Part shown: positions 21,454-33,309 of the stretch, in pieces
Layout: every line of letters begins with the position of its first letter
Position numbering within the stretch: position 1 is the stretch's first letter
Assembly: GCA_022453515.1 (NCBI GenBank)
Contig: JAJNNY010000071.1
Location: 110,465-174,464 of the forward strand
DNA length: 64,000 nt
Reading direction: 5' to 3'
Origin: Astrocystis sublimbata
Taxonomy: Eukaryota; Ascomycota; Sordariomycetes; Xylariales; Xylariaceae
The notes under the pieces: model-generated
The model's input: only the letters and a program-made list of their open reading frames with translations
Database searches by the model: none
Told to the model about the DNA's origin: nothing
Made by a program: the position numbers and the translations under genes

Positions 21454-22742
21454 CTAGGGGCGTCGAACATCTACGAGAATTTTGACTTGTTTCTCCTTCT
21501 CCCGTAATAACGCCTCAAAGCCGTCTTCCACCACGCGCGTCATGTCAGTCTTACGGGTGATCATATTCTCCACACTAATCAAGCCTTCTCCCATCGCCTT
21601 GATAACGTTTTCGAAATCCTGTTGATTGCAGCTCATCGAGGAGGTGATAGTCTTCTCGCCATGCAAGAGGTCGTTGAAGTGAAACGGGACGGCGTCCTCC
21701 CACAGCGCCACGTTCACAACTCGACCCCCGGGCCGTATTGCCCGACAAGCAGACTGGATACTCGACGCCACGCCAGCACAGTCTATGGCGATCTTGGGTC
21801 CGACGCCGTCGCATAATTCCTTGCATCTGAGAACAACGTCGTCTTCTCGAGGGTCGAGGATGACGGTGGCCCCGAATAGCTGAGCCAATCTCTTGCGCTC
21901 CGGGCTGATTTCTACTACGATGATGCTCCGTGGTTGTCGAACCTTGACACATTTCAGTGTCGCTAAGCCGATAGGCCCTGCTCCCATGATGACAACGTCG
22001 TCGTGAGCTGCAATATCGGCTTGGGTAGCAGCATGCCATGCGACGGCGAAAGGCTCAACAAGAGCTGTTGAGAGAAAAAGATCAATTTGGGCACTCTGCT
22101 ATTCTGGGCCAATATCACTTACCTCCGAGATCAGAGGGAACGTTGTCCGGGAGCTTGAACGCGAAGCGAGAGTCGACAGTGACAAAGTCCGACAGCCCTC
22201 CGCCGCCTCCCATCACTAATTGGGGATCAATCATTATTAGTGGCCCAGGATTGATTATCGAATGAAAATCTCACGGATCTTGGAAACGATAGTGTTTCAA
22301 ACTTTCAATGTTTCGGACGATCATCACCCACGCCTGTTCAAACGAACCAGAACCAGTAAAAGAAAGACTTACAGCCGATAACTCCGAACGAAGTACAGAG
22401 GTTCACGGAGCCGTCCCTACAGGGAACACATCGGTCGCAGCAGAGGGTAGGCTGCACCGTGACTCGATCTCCCACGCGAAGCGAGCCGACAGCCTGTGAG
22501 CCGACCTCGACAACGTCGCCGGAGAACTCGTGGCCGAGGGTCACGGGCCAGGTCTCGCCCGTCACGGGATGCGGCGTGTCCTTGAAGGGAACGGATGTCG
22601 GAGACATGTAGGCGTGCAGGTCGGACCCGCATATGCCGCACCATGATGGCTTGATCTTGATCTGGTGGGGGAGGCATTCGGGCTCGGGTATGTTGTGCTC
22701 GAGCCGCACGTCGTAAGGGCCGTAGTATCTCAGCGCTCTCAT
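21454..22742 (-). CDS. Zinc-dependent medium-chain dehydrogenase (butanediol/polyol dehydrogenase-like)
   Basis: NAD(P)-dependent oxidation of a secondary alcohol such as 2,3-butanediol or a polyol; the precise substrate is not shown. Exons 22742-22373, 22215-22123 and 22064-21454 with 157- and 58-nt introns give 357 residues, normal for the family. Features in order: catalytic-zinc Cys in WCGICGSDLHAY, GHEFSG (zinc His/Glu), four structural-zinc cysteines in CCDRCVPCRDGSVNLC, glycine-rich LMGGGGGLSDF and the Rossmann GAGPIGL, followed by the acidic VVVEIS end of beta-2 (NAD preference likely). All exon phases agree. Cytosolic, with no targeting signal. Confidence 0.88.
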
Positions 22743-23465
22743 GATAGCTAGCTAGCTAGCAAACGTACGGCGATGTCGGTGGATTAGTGAAAAGAATGTG
22801 GTGCTCACAATTGAATATCTCCGTAAAAGAAGAATCGGAAAATTACAGTTTGCTCCCATCTTTGGTCTTTCGGAAGAGCTTTGGGCATAGCTAGGGTGAC
22901 ATCGTGATGTGTGTGATGGCTTGGCCAAGGACCACAATTTTCTAGAAGCAGGCTAGATCGTTTCATCGGAAAACTTTAAGCACGAGGCAAATGCGGCAGT
23001 CTATATCGGAGCCCTAATGACTTGATACGGCGCGGGCTCTCTGGCGGTCATAAAATTGATCTAAGTAGAGCTATCATTATCTTTCAAGAGATGTAATTGA
23101 AGTTGAAAATCGCTGTCCAAATGTTAGAAGAAAATCTAGAGACATGTTACCTTGTGGTGGTCACTTCGTGACGACGTGTTGTAGATTGCTGGGCCGTTTT
23201 TGGAGACTGTTTTTCCTGTTTTATTGACGATTCTAAGTAGCTACCTAGGTAGCTAACCAGAATACATACCTATCGTCCCCTGCAACAGCTGTTTCCTTTG
23301 CATGTCTCCGCTGATTACCCAATCAAAACAGCGACTGCCGCGATGTTTCTAACGTCGGGTCTAACATACATTGGGCCATGGTTGGCGATTGGCCGGTAGG
23401 AGTACCGATAGAGAATGGGCTGGGACGAGCCATGGTCGGTAAGCGAAATCCTCAGATGTGTCAGG
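22743..23465. other. Intergenic, no gene recognised
   Basis: Contains the dehydrogenase promoter region (upstream of 22742, reading left) and a GCTA tandem word at 22746-22760. AT-moderate, with no coding frame. Confidence 0.5.
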
Positions 23466-24294
23466 CTACTCGGATGAGGAATCCGAATTCCGATCTGTGC
23501 TGTCGCCCAAGGCGAGCTGGAGGTTATTGAGTAGTTGTGGGATTGTGAGCGTTCCTTGACTAAACCCGTCCCAAAAAGACCGACAGGGTGCAGAAAGGAG
23601 ATTGATATTGATCAAACCATCCTCGAAGGGATACTCTAGCATGTATGACATCATACCGAGAAAGTAACAGAAATAGTCTTCGCAAAACGCGCTTATCAAA
23701 CGGATGAAGGCCTCTAACAAGACGTGAGCTCGAGGAACAAGCACAGGTGATCCGTGCGACGAGAATGCTCCATGGCCGCGTCCATGACGCCATCGAGGCA
23801 GTTCCGGAGAAGAGGCTTCAAGGTAGTAAGGATTAGGCTTAGCCGCCATTTCTTCCCTCGATGTGCAAGGAGATTCCGGCGGCGGTATGAACCAAAGGGT
23901 TTCCGAATGCGCTCGCAGCGACACGTCCATCTCGCATCCTTGGAAATGCATATGGAAGGCAGGCACTGGAAAGCGGCTCGAGTCTCCTGACACGACGCAC
24001 GCATCGAGATCTGTACAGGGACAGAGGGTGGAGCGCTTGAGCGTAGCAACTGCAAGTGACATCTTGTCGTCCGGGACAACGAAATCAATGCCCTAGAACT
24101 ATGTTTAGCCATGGAATAGACAGGGAAAGCCTTGCATCTCTACTTACGCCAACGATGGATGGTATGCCGTACACGTTGAGAAGGAACTCGCCCCATAGGA
24201 TCGTGGGCACACCAACGGAGGCGAGGAGCGCAGAGAAGTGTTGGACTGCCTCTTAGCTTGCCGCTTCCGATAGTATTGATGCTGTAGAATCCAT
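23466..24294 (-). pseudogene. Uncharacterised fungal protein with an early in-frame stop
   Basis: Exons 24294-24148 and 24092-23466 (55-nt intron with GTAAGT donor and TAG acceptor, phase 0) give a 257-codon frame: VGVPTILWGEFLLNVYGIPSIVG across the splice to GIDFVVPDDKMSLAVATLKRS, then a variable middle and a helical end (FCEDYFCYFLGMMSYMLEYPFEDG). The GVP..LWGE....YG.P.....FVVPD pattern matches a broad uncharacterised fungal family that resembles nucleotidyltransferase-fold proteins (inference). Codon 14 is TAA (24255-24253), after MDSTASILSEAAS. The next in-frame ATG lies beyond the conserved block, so as written the gene is broken. An upstream exon joined at the AAGCTAAG just at the stop is the alternative explanation. 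Confidence 0.5.
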
Positions 24295-24299
24295 AGTGA

Positions 24300-26240
24300 C
24301 GTGGTATGTGAAAGGGAGTCGGGTCTCGAGCAACGACACGATGTCGGGGAAGTGGTGATGAAACTCGGCTGATTCTGAAGTGCGACGACGGTCCTGACGA
24401 GCCCGATATTGGCTCGAAGAATTATATTAACGGCGATAACTAGAGTTGCATCACAATTTCGTAGGTTTTATGGTGGCGTATTGGGGAAAGCCTCTGGGAA
24501 CACATAGTGACAGCGGGAGGTTGCATCTCATGCTTCGTGTTCGGCTATGCTTGGGTGTATGTTGAAAATGGGTGTTGTGAATGCCTTTGGACTATCCAGA
24601 TGGATATCCGAGATGACCTACAGATTTATCATGATAAAAAGGAAAGGCCACCATATCGGACGCTTTTTCTTTGTTTGTAATGTTGCAAAGTAGAGAGCAC
24701 TGTAGTAGAAGGCAATGAGTGATTTACAAGGCACCCACCTGAACACGCTGTTCCGTACCACATTCCCATAGGACTAGTGAGAAAAACAAACAGTCTCGCT
24801 TCATGTAATTGGACTTGTAAGGAAGAGGGTGTTTGTCGCGTTTTATTCTTATCGCGTGTTATCGAGGAGCTCTAGCTGATTGGCCTATTGGCTGGCGTAC
24901 ACGGGGGGTCAAGTACAGGAGGCCGTGAGATAATAAGATCCCAATTCTAAGAGCTGGCGTCCGAACAACGCACGAAGGTCTAAGGGGGGCTTCTCGCTGT
25001 TGATAATCTGTGCCATATTCACGAAACCCACTACCTCGCTTTTCAACACCAAAAACAAAACGTACAACACCAGGGATTCGCTGGTCGTCACCGACCCAAC
25101 TACTAATCTGGCGGTATGTAGCTTAGCTATGGGGGAGCGGACGGGACCCCGCGTTCTCTACATCCTATGGTCGTACGTGATAGACCTGTCCTCTAAAATT
25201 GACTATAGCTACGACAGCGGGAAAGGGCAGCGTGGGTGAGGAAGTGTTGTCTTGCAAAAGAAGCGTTGCTCATACAAAGCCAGCTCGTGTTTGCTGGGTA
25301 CTAGGGTTTGGTGGTAGGTACATTTGCGTTAAGCAATCTCATTAACGTCATTATTCCGCATGAATCTTAAGCAATAATCAAAAGGTTTTCTTTTCTAGAG
25401 AACATAGCGTATCATTTAAGTCGAGCTATATGGCTTGGCAATAGGAACATCGGCATTGTGCCATGTCTACTTAATATTAAACCGTACTTACAGCGATGGG
25501 ATACCTTGGGTAATTATGAGTCTTACCTTGAAGCAGAGCCGGGGCAAATCCTGATACGCCACGCAGCCTTCTATGTGAATCATTTTCTGTCCTTCAATTT
25601 GACCAAGATGTCTTCGCTTAATACAATTTGCCCCCGCAGGACTGCCGATGCCGCGTCTTGTTTTCCGCCCCATGACATGCCTGCCACCGGGGCCAAAACT
25701 CTTGGATCTGACCTTCCCAAAAGTTTGGGAGTACTAATGTGAACATCTAAAACTCTTAGGTCTGTTCTGAATAGTATAACAACCATGGCAAGTGAGTCGA
25801 AGGGTCAACCCGAAGTTGTGGAAACTCTTGTGGTGAGCATTATGCTTAATTATGGTAATGCATGGCGTGTGTTAGTAACACAAACTCATACTTCTACCAG
25901 GCATCAATTAATTCTGGTTGTTATATTTGATAAGCTCTTGTTGAGATAACGTGGTACTAAATCCTTAAAGCAGCCTAGTGCTATTTTAAGGTACTTGCAC
26001 CTATGAACCAATTGAATCCGTAACACTCGCAGCCCCACAGAGGCGCTAAGCTGTTACTGATTTAAATGCAGGTGACTGTATTATACGAAACAAAATCCTA
26101 CTCTCATTCATGAAAGCAATAAGAGTGAGTGGGCGCAATAGGTGGAAAGGAACAGCCCATAAGGCATAGTGTACTTGGCGTTGCTTGGCACGTGTAACTT
26201 CATCCCCTCCGTATACCATACGCCGTATACAGAGTATAGA
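24300..26240. other. Intergenic, no gene recognised
   Basis: About 1.9 kb with only short open frames. A 48-bp segment at about 25718-25782 is a diverged copy of sequence upstream of the LDH pseudogene (29405-29464). A possible orphan start follows at 25785. Confidence 0.45.
25718..25782 (+). repeat. Diverged copy of the LDH-pseudogene upstream segment
   Basis: Aligns with 29405-29464, including the shared words ACTCTT-GGTCTGT-GAATAG. Differences are mostly transitions, with T or A here where the 29.4-kb copy has C or G. Confidence 0.5.
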
Positions 26241-26454
26241 CCTTGACAGTTGTCTGTCGGTATCTGAAACTCCACAAAAGCTAGGCAGCAATTTAAACTT
26301 TTCACTCTGATATCTGTGCACTTTACATATACGAATGAGACTTGAGTACCTTGACAGTTGTCTGTCGGTAGCTAATGCCCCACTAAAGTTAGGCAGCACT
26401 TTTTACTCTGGTATCTGTGCATTTTATTACATATACGGATGAGACTTAAGCGCC
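26241..26454. repeat. Tandem direct repeat, two copies of about 107 bp
   Basis: Copies 26241-26348 and 26349-26454 both begin CCTTGACAGTTGTCTGTCGG and contain TAGGCAGCA/C, ACTCTG-TATCTGTGCA and ACATATACG-ATGAGACTT. Identity is roughly 80 percent by eye. No coding function recognised; the second copy is immediately adjacent to the first. Confidence 0.75.
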
Positions 26455-26869
26455 TTGCCTATCATTTCCTTAGCGAGGTGATCTATCGCAGAGTTTATGG
26501 CCCGTCCTAGAGGAGATGTTCCCCCGTAACGAAGTGGAGGGTGGCAGGGTGGTTTTCCAGCTCCGACCCCTTTTAGTCGTGTGAAACGAGTCTGTTCACC
26601 CCTATCCACAGGCAACAGAATACGGTATTTTGAGTATCTGAAGCTCAACTAACGACTACTGTCCAAGCAAATATGCGTGTCTCTTCCATACCTCCGTTCC
26701 CTTTCCTTAGTTACATAGACTTTCGTTTGAAGACAATTTATCAACAACTGCGGACATTCAGAACGAAGCGACGACACGTGGATGCGATGACACAGTCATT
26801 CACAGACGGAACTCAGATTCAACCACTCCGCGTATCTCATGAGATTACCATCAAACGAAGTTTTCGAGA

Positions 26870-28953
26870 ATGTGCCAAGAAACCCTTCTCCGTGGTAGCA
26901 GTGGCAAGAATGTCCAGCTGCTCCAGAGTCACGAGGTTTTACGCGCCATTGCCCTCGCAATCGGCATCATAACTGCGCGACATCTCTTCGTCAACGGCTT
27001 TCACTACCCATCTCTCATGCTCCTCGTCCATGCCTCGATCGCCCTGCTGGTAGAGAGCTTCTGCTCTTCCGAAGACGAAGAAGAGAACACTACACGGCGT
27101 ACATGCCCGCACAGCAGGACGACGCGGTTGTATCAGGCTGCATTCGCTGTGTGCCTTGGACTCTGCATATTTTTCTCCTACCAATCATTACTGGACAGCC
27201 AAAACACCACCCTATGGTTTATGTTGATCGCCACCAACTGGTTCTCCCCAATCACCCGCTATGTTGCATGGTATTCATCGCAGCCGCTGCGAAGGAATTA
27301 CGATGCACCATTATCCGTCCTCACTACCCTACTCTGTCTCTTGATACTCGTGTGGAAAGAGAACTGGCTCGTTGAGAAGGCCGTCATTGTGAGTACCATC
27401 GCGTGAACGCTACTCAAACTTGAATCGCGCTCATCAACTTCTTCTAGCTGAACCTTCTAGCTGCAGTCTTCGTGGCGACAGCCAGACACCTCTGGACAAG
27501 CGGTCGGATCGAGAGCCCAGTTGTGATTGGACGTATTCACATGGATGCTTACGTTGCAGGCCTTTGGTTCTGTCAGATCCTGAACATCATGGCGGTGATT
27601 TGCCAAGGCTCCTGGTACCGCCGAGATTTCCATGTCAGAGGTCGCATCGCATGGATCATTGTGAACACCATTGCAAGCGTCATCGCCCTCCAAAGCAACG
27701 CAATCCTCAGGCGATTGATCTCACTTTTCCAGCGGAAAGTTACGTACACGGAGACGAAAGATACACATGCCGCCTTCGCGAATCACGAGTTCGGTAGCAT
27801 TACACTAAGTCTCTGCGTCATCTTGTTGATTGAGATTGACAATTGCTTTGCTCAACACCGACCTTCAACAACATCAATTGCCCAATGGGTCGTCTTTTTC
27901 ATCGCGCATCTTGCAAGTATAGATGTCAGATTACTTGCCATGCCTGCAAACCAAACAGATAGAGAACAACCCCATCTTCCCCTTCCAGGATTATCTCCGA
28001 AGACTCCTAACCAGTACGCACAACTAGCGCCTAATCTAGATGACGCCAAAGCTTTCAACCGTAAGGAAGATCAGCGTGGGACTGGAAATTTATTGCTGCG
28101 CCGAATCTATACGGCTTGGCAAGCCTTCTTGAGCAGCCTCACATTGCTCCTTGTCGTATATTGCGCAATGGGTGCCGCACCCAGGGAACCTGACCAATCC
28201 TCGTGGGATTTGGATATCGTGATAGCCTGGTATAACGAGCCCATCGAGACAGTCATGCACACAGTACAGCAAGTACTCGCAGTGCCAAGCACCGCCAGCC
28301 GCAAGGTCCGAACCATCGTATACCATAAAGGCACGGAAAACGAAAAAGAGCTCGAGCAGGCATTCCTCCAAGCCATAGGCGATAACCTCAGCATACGACG
28401 ACTTGAGAACTTGGGGCGAGAGGCCAGCACTTATTTAACACATGTGCTCAATCAGGAGGACGACTGGGCCCGCCACACCTTGTTCATCCAAGCAGAAGCA
28501 CACCACGCGGCATATCTACCCACACGCTTGCGTGACTACTTCGTTCACAACACGGGCTTTCTATCTCTATCCTATACAGATAGCGTCTGCGCCAACTGCG
28601 ATGAATGCAACGACCCCACGGGCTGGAGTAATGGCACCCTAGTACGGGACGTTTTCGAACGCGCGAATCCGGATCAAGTGTGCCGAGATATTAGTATGAC
28701 GTGGAGAGGCCAGTTCGTGGTCTCGGCTCAGAGGATGAGAGCAGCTAACCAAGATCTCTTGAAAGACCTCAGAGATCAGGTCGATGCCTCGCTCGATTTC
28801 GGATTTCCGTTGGAGAGACTGTATGGGATTATGTTCGGATGCCCAACAATATCCGAGAGATGCCCGACGATATTGAGTGGGTATTTGGGCAATGTGGGTG
28901 ATGTGGCGGATTGTCAGTGTTTAGATGTTGAACAAGACGTGCGGCAGATATGA
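26870..28953 (+). CDS. DUF3431 protein with N-terminal membrane region, 674 aa
   Basis: Exons 26870-27388 and 27448-28953 (59-nt intron, GTGAGT donor, TAG acceptor, phase 0) give 674 residues. The first half holds several hydrophobic helices (AIALAIGIITARHLFV, LYQAAFAVCLGLCIFFSY, LSVLTTLLCLLILVW, LNLLAAVFVATA, IAWIIVNTIASVIA, SITLSLCVILLIE, SSLTLLLVVYCAMG). The C-terminal 250 residues match DUF3431: DIVIAWYNEPIETV, TIVYHKG, ENLGREASTYLTHVLNQ and HTLFIQAEAH, a fold thought to be glycosyltransferase-like. It may modify cell-surface material, but no activity is known. The start at 26870 could be moved if an upstream exon exists. Confidence 0.75.
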
Positions 28954-29673
28954 ATAAATAATAAAACAAGTTGAAATGAGATGAGAAAGGATGAGATATT
29001 CATGACATTAGTACATACCTGGACGAAAGTGAACTGAATCTTAGGGGTAGGAACAACTGGTAGAAGTAACTCAACTCGGTTCACCAATCGAGTTGAACTG
29101 GTGTCTAACCTGATTGATGGCTCAATCTACTGAGGCATGGGACAAATTGACGTCAAATCGACTATCAAGTTTCTCGGTTGAGTTCGTTGTTCTAATTGGC
29201 ATGATAGTCAGAGCAGTTCTAAGATCGAGCTTCTCCACGACGCCATAAGTCTAGAGAGTCGTACAGTACAGCTCAGAGTTGGTCGACTTGGCAGAGAGTG
29301 TTGGTATGATCGCATAAATGGTTTGACAAATAGTATAGAGGGAGTGAAAGACTTCACCGCGAAAACGAAGACTGAGACAAGGTGCGAATTTATCATCGAA
29401 TATTAACAGTCTTGGGAGCACTTATGGGATCACCCAAGACTCTTGGGTCTGTCCCGAATAGCACATCAGCCACCGGTGGCACACAAATTATGCCTCACAT
29501 TAGCTGTCGCTTCTTTGCATTCGCTCCTTTGCTTTGTAATTGTGGGATGAGAAGCTGTATAAAAGTCCAGGCAGGAGTTGCTGCCATGTATTTCCAATCC
29601 TTCTCCTCATTCAGAACCGGTTCATCTGTTCTCCCCTAAGCACCCAGCTACATCTTCTTATCCTTAATATACC
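28954..29673. other. Intergenic; promoter side of the LDH pseudogene
   Basis: No gene recognised. The segment 29405-29464 recurs in diverged form at 25718-25782, about 210 bp before the LDH start, so it is possibly a shared ancestral promoter or duplication border. Confidence 0.4.
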
Positions 29674-30290
29674 ATGTCACAATTTCAAGGATCTAGAATC
29701 GCCATCATAGGCATCGGAAAAGTTGGCGCGGCGAGTCAAGGCTCGCCCTCGTGCAGCGCAACATCTCGGTCACCAAGGCTGGCTTCGAGCAGATGAAGCC
29801 CTTGGGTGAGAATACCATCCTTCTGATGGTCACCAACCCCGTTGATTTCACGACCTACTTCGCCCTCAAGTACACTGGTCTGCCCCCAAGCCGCGTCTTT
29901 GGTAGCGGCACTATACTCGACACGACGCGTTTGAAGGACACAACCGCACAATGGGCTGAGGTGGCACCCCGCGCGGTGCACGCTTATATCATCGGCGAGC
30001 ACGGCGACTCACAGGTCATCGCGTGGTCCAACAGTATGCACTCCCTAAAACCCCATATAATAAGTAATGACTGACTCCGGGGTTCAAGTGGTCATCGGTG
30101 GTATTCCCGTTGAGCCACTTCCAAGCAGACCACGGGATTTGCTTTAGCAAGCCCGTCATGCCTGGCCGTGCTGGTATCATAAGGACGCTAGGCATTCACC
30201 TGGAAGACGAAGAGCTAGATTTGTTGGACAGATCAATCACCAAGCTCAAGGGTGTAATTGTTGGGACAGAGAGCCCGGGGCCAGTGACTG
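29674..30290 (+). pseudogene. L-lactate dehydrogenase pseudogene with internal deletions
   Basis: Starts normally at ATG 29674 with the NAD-binding IAIIGIGKVGAA, then jumps directly to the equivalent of ESRLALVQRN, losing about 75 residues (dinucleotide site and most of the active-site loop) and the frame. The middle is well preserved: LGENTILLMVTNPVDF, YTGLPPSRVFGSGTILDTTRLK and the catalytic-His motif GEHGDSQ. A plausible intron (30034-30088) precedes VIGGIPVEPL; a second deletion then joins it out of frame to KPVMPGRAGIIRTLGI and the C-terminal helix. The normal family length is about 320 residues; here roughly half remains. It cannot encode a functional lactate dehydrogenase. Confidence 0.8.
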
Positions 30291-30461
30291 AGATGAGTAG
30301 TGGTTATTAGGCTGGGCAGGCAGGTATAGGGTACCTAGGCTGTGGCATGTGGTCCAATGTATTGAACAGACCTGGGATGCGAGCTATATCGTTCTTTAAT
30401 GTGTCGCTGTTCTCGTAAGAGGTCAAGTTGATGGTGACTATATTTTTGCATTAAGGTCGAG

Positions 30462-30969
30462 CAGCGAAGGCCGCAAGCAAAGAATAAGCCAAAAAAAAAA
30501 AAGCCCTTCTACTTGACTTGAAGGCTTTATTTCTTTGCTTAACGCAAATTTATATTTGACTTGGTCAAGTACTTATCCAGTACTTGCCAAGTAAGGCTAG
30601 TACTTCCCGAATAGAGCTAGTATGTCCTAAAATGACTAGCGCTGCACGTACAGCACATAAAGGGGTAAATACCTAGGTATCTAGGGGGGCAGGTCAGGGC
30701 ATGTGGCTGGCTTATGGCTAGTGTAGCTGGGGCTTATCGATATGGACCTAGACCCCGAGATCTCTTGAATAGTTTCATGCCAGGAATACCCTATAATAAG
30801 TTGCTAAACACTAGAATAATTGAATTTTTTTTGAATTTATTATTAAGCAGTCAAGTAATAAAAAATCCCGTATTACCTTGATTAAGTGATCCCGATTACG
30901 ATTATTACTTGATTTAACTTGACTTAACTCGATCAAGTTAAGGAATTTCTTTGCTTGCGGCCTTCGCTG
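30462..30969. mobile_element. MITE-like element with 23-bp terminal inverted repeats
   Basis: The 23-bp sequence at 30462-30484 (CAGCGAAGGCCGCAAGC...) is exactly the reverse complement of 30947-30969 (...GCTTGCGGCCTTCGCTG). The 508-bp interior is AT-rich and full of TACTTG/CAAGTA words with no open frame. GGTCGAG occurs directly before the left end (30455-30461) and 3 bp after the right end (30973-30979), a possible 7-8 bp target duplication of the hAT type. No transposase is present, so it would be non-autonomous. Confidence 0.7.
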
Positions 30970-30972
30970 ACT

Positions 30973-31310
30973 GGTCGAGGTTTATTGAAGAGACGGTAAG
31001 TAAAGGTTACGGCATCGGTCTCGGTCTGAACCAGGGTTTTGTTCATAAAGTAGTCTGCGTCAGCGAGCATGCCATTGGGGAGTGGTGTAGGATGTTCAAT
31101 CTGTTGTCCTTCGTACTGGACGCTCTGGACCATGACCGCCTTTTCTGGTCCCGTGGGGACGTCGTCCCTATATGTAGTTTGAGGCCCTGTCCTTTTAGGT
31201 ACTTAGTTATTCATGCTTCTTCCCTTTTTCCACCAGCTTCCAATCGTCTCCCTCCTGCAGCGGTATCTCTGTTGGTGCCACTACAATGTCTCTTTTGAGT
31301 TTCAATCCCT
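30973..31310 (-). pseudogene. Truncated hypothetical coding fragment beside the MITE-like element
   Basis: On the minus strand, 31310-31221 reads KLKRDIVVAPTEIPLQEGDDW after an acceptor (CTTCAG), and 31186-30980 reads GPQTTYRDDVPTGPEKAVMV ... MLADADYFMNKTLVQTETDAVTFTYRLFNKPRP after another acceptor (GGACAG). The amino acid pattern looks coding rather than random, but no start, no complete exon set and no family could be identified. The frame runs into the inverted-repeat end of the element at 30969. It may be the remains of a gene disrupted by the insertion. Confidence 0.35.
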
Positions 31311-33252
31311 CTGAAGTGAGTTAATGACGTTGATCGAAACGTGTATTCATCTCACTTGCGTTTTCTATTAAAAATTGTCGAGGGTAGTTATTGGTTGGAA
31401 ACATTGAGTCCGCATTTGTGATATCTCTAAGGCATCCAAACCCACCGATGTTGGACGTGATGTCGCATATAGCCCCCTATCGTATGTGACGCTATATTGA
31501 GTCTAATATTGAATGTAGAGTCTTAAGACGAACTAGTGGGGAGGTGATCTGCCCTTAGGTACTACAGTCCTATATTACCTACCTGATATACTAGAGGGGT
31601 CTCTCTTAAAGTTGTTCCCTCCTAGACACCTGAAATAAGGCAGAAGCTTAACGAATGCTTTTCCTGCTCATCAAGATAACCCTTACATGGACTTAATATG
31701 GAAATAAAGCTTCGATGCCTAAAAACCTAGCGCCATGACAAGACTTTATTAATGAAACATGCAATTTCTGGGGAATTATAAGGGCCACCGAAGCCTACCT
31801 AGGTATAAGAAAAAAGCTTTTTGTTAACTAGACAAAGCAATAATACCTGGGGTGTTTGTGATACATAAAGGAAGAAAAGAAATAGAGGAAAAAAGCAAGG
31901 TTGAGGCTTGTGCCAGTAAATATGGTTGTTCTGGGCCTATGAGTTCCCTCCTCCGACGTATATGCATACGTCATAGGAATCGTGCTCCATTACCCCATAG
32001 CAATCAGTGACTACTTTCAACTATGATAAACTTTGACTCGGCGACGTCTGCAAAGAAATCGAATCAACTAAGCATCCTGCCACGGTCAGCTTTACTATAT
32101 GCGTATTATACCATGGTCTCCAGAGTAATCGAAAATATGAATGTTCGCCAGTCGTGTTGTTTCGACTATGTCTGGGGAGGGCTTCAATCCAGCGATACGA
32201 GTCTACTGTAACTCGTTATTACACTATGAATTATGTAGATAGGTCAGAATGTTCGCCTCCACAAAGCGTGCGACGACAGAGAGTGTTCCGGTGAAGAGGA
32301 CGGCTAACTTATCTGAGTAGTAATTAATTGAATGACCGCAACAGCCCCAGGAGCGATTCCTTGCGTGAATTTGACTGACATTCTCATCTTCAAGTGCGTG
32401 TATATGTCCCCATTTCATATGTTAAACACTCTCATACCTTGTCTTTATGTTTGCTAGCTTCGATAAAATATACTTCCGACCAATTTATTGAGCTTACAAC
32501 TGGGTGATGTTTAGAGGCCGTCTATGTAGACAAGGTCATATGGATATAAGCGGAAGAGTCGAGCAGAGGAGGCAAATTGGAGATCAATACCAGGGTCTCT
32601 TAGTACTGTACTCTAGAAATGCGAAGTGCGTCGGCATTATGAAATGGTAGTTGAGCTGATTCGTTGTCATGAGATATTTTTCATTTCGTTCTTTTGCAAC
32701 ACTAGCCCCGTCTGGTAGCCATTCTCTTATGGCAGCATGGGGGCTTTGATTTCATTATTTGAGGCAGGCTACAAGGCGATCTGACGAGGCTCATTTCATC
32801 CGGTTGCTTACGCATTACTACACAAGACAGGGTGCTGACTTGCCTTCCAATGCCAGTACCTCAATTGGCTCACTATACCCGCGCCATTCCCATTGCATGG
32901 TAATGGCGCCCACAACAATACACCGGATGTTCTTGTTCTTGACGAAAAACTACTATGTGATAGGGACATGCACGCTGAACACAGCCCCTTTTGAATGAAG
33001 CCTTTCAATGAAATCTATTTGCCCGCGTGGGCTGCCATGAATCCGATGTACATACACGTCCGGAGAAGCCGGTATCACATCCAGCCCCAAGGGCCTCAGC
33101 GTCAATGGCCGGGGGTAGAGCCTGCAGAGCTGATCTATAAGCCAGCTTACGGAGCGGGGTACTGCTCTATATAAGGCACACTCGATGTTCACTGATCGGT
33201 AGATTTTAGGGGCCTACGCCATAAGATTTCGCCTCTCATCTGTTTCGTTATT
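31311..33252. other. Intergenic, no gene recognised
   Basis: Nearly 2 kb without convincing frames; AT-moderate with several ACCTAGGTA/TACCTAGG words (31570-31810). The short frames at 32023, 32224 and 32759 lack any supporting pattern. Confidence 0.45.
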
Positions 33253-33309
33253 TTGGGTTCACACGGGCCTCGAGTTGTGTTAGAGCCCTATTTCCTCAAC
33301 TTCAGCGAC

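Noticed and set aside
25785..25833. Possible orphan first exon (MASESKGQPEVVETLV followed by GTGAGC)
   Set aside because: No downstream exon with a coding pattern follows; too short to support a gene.
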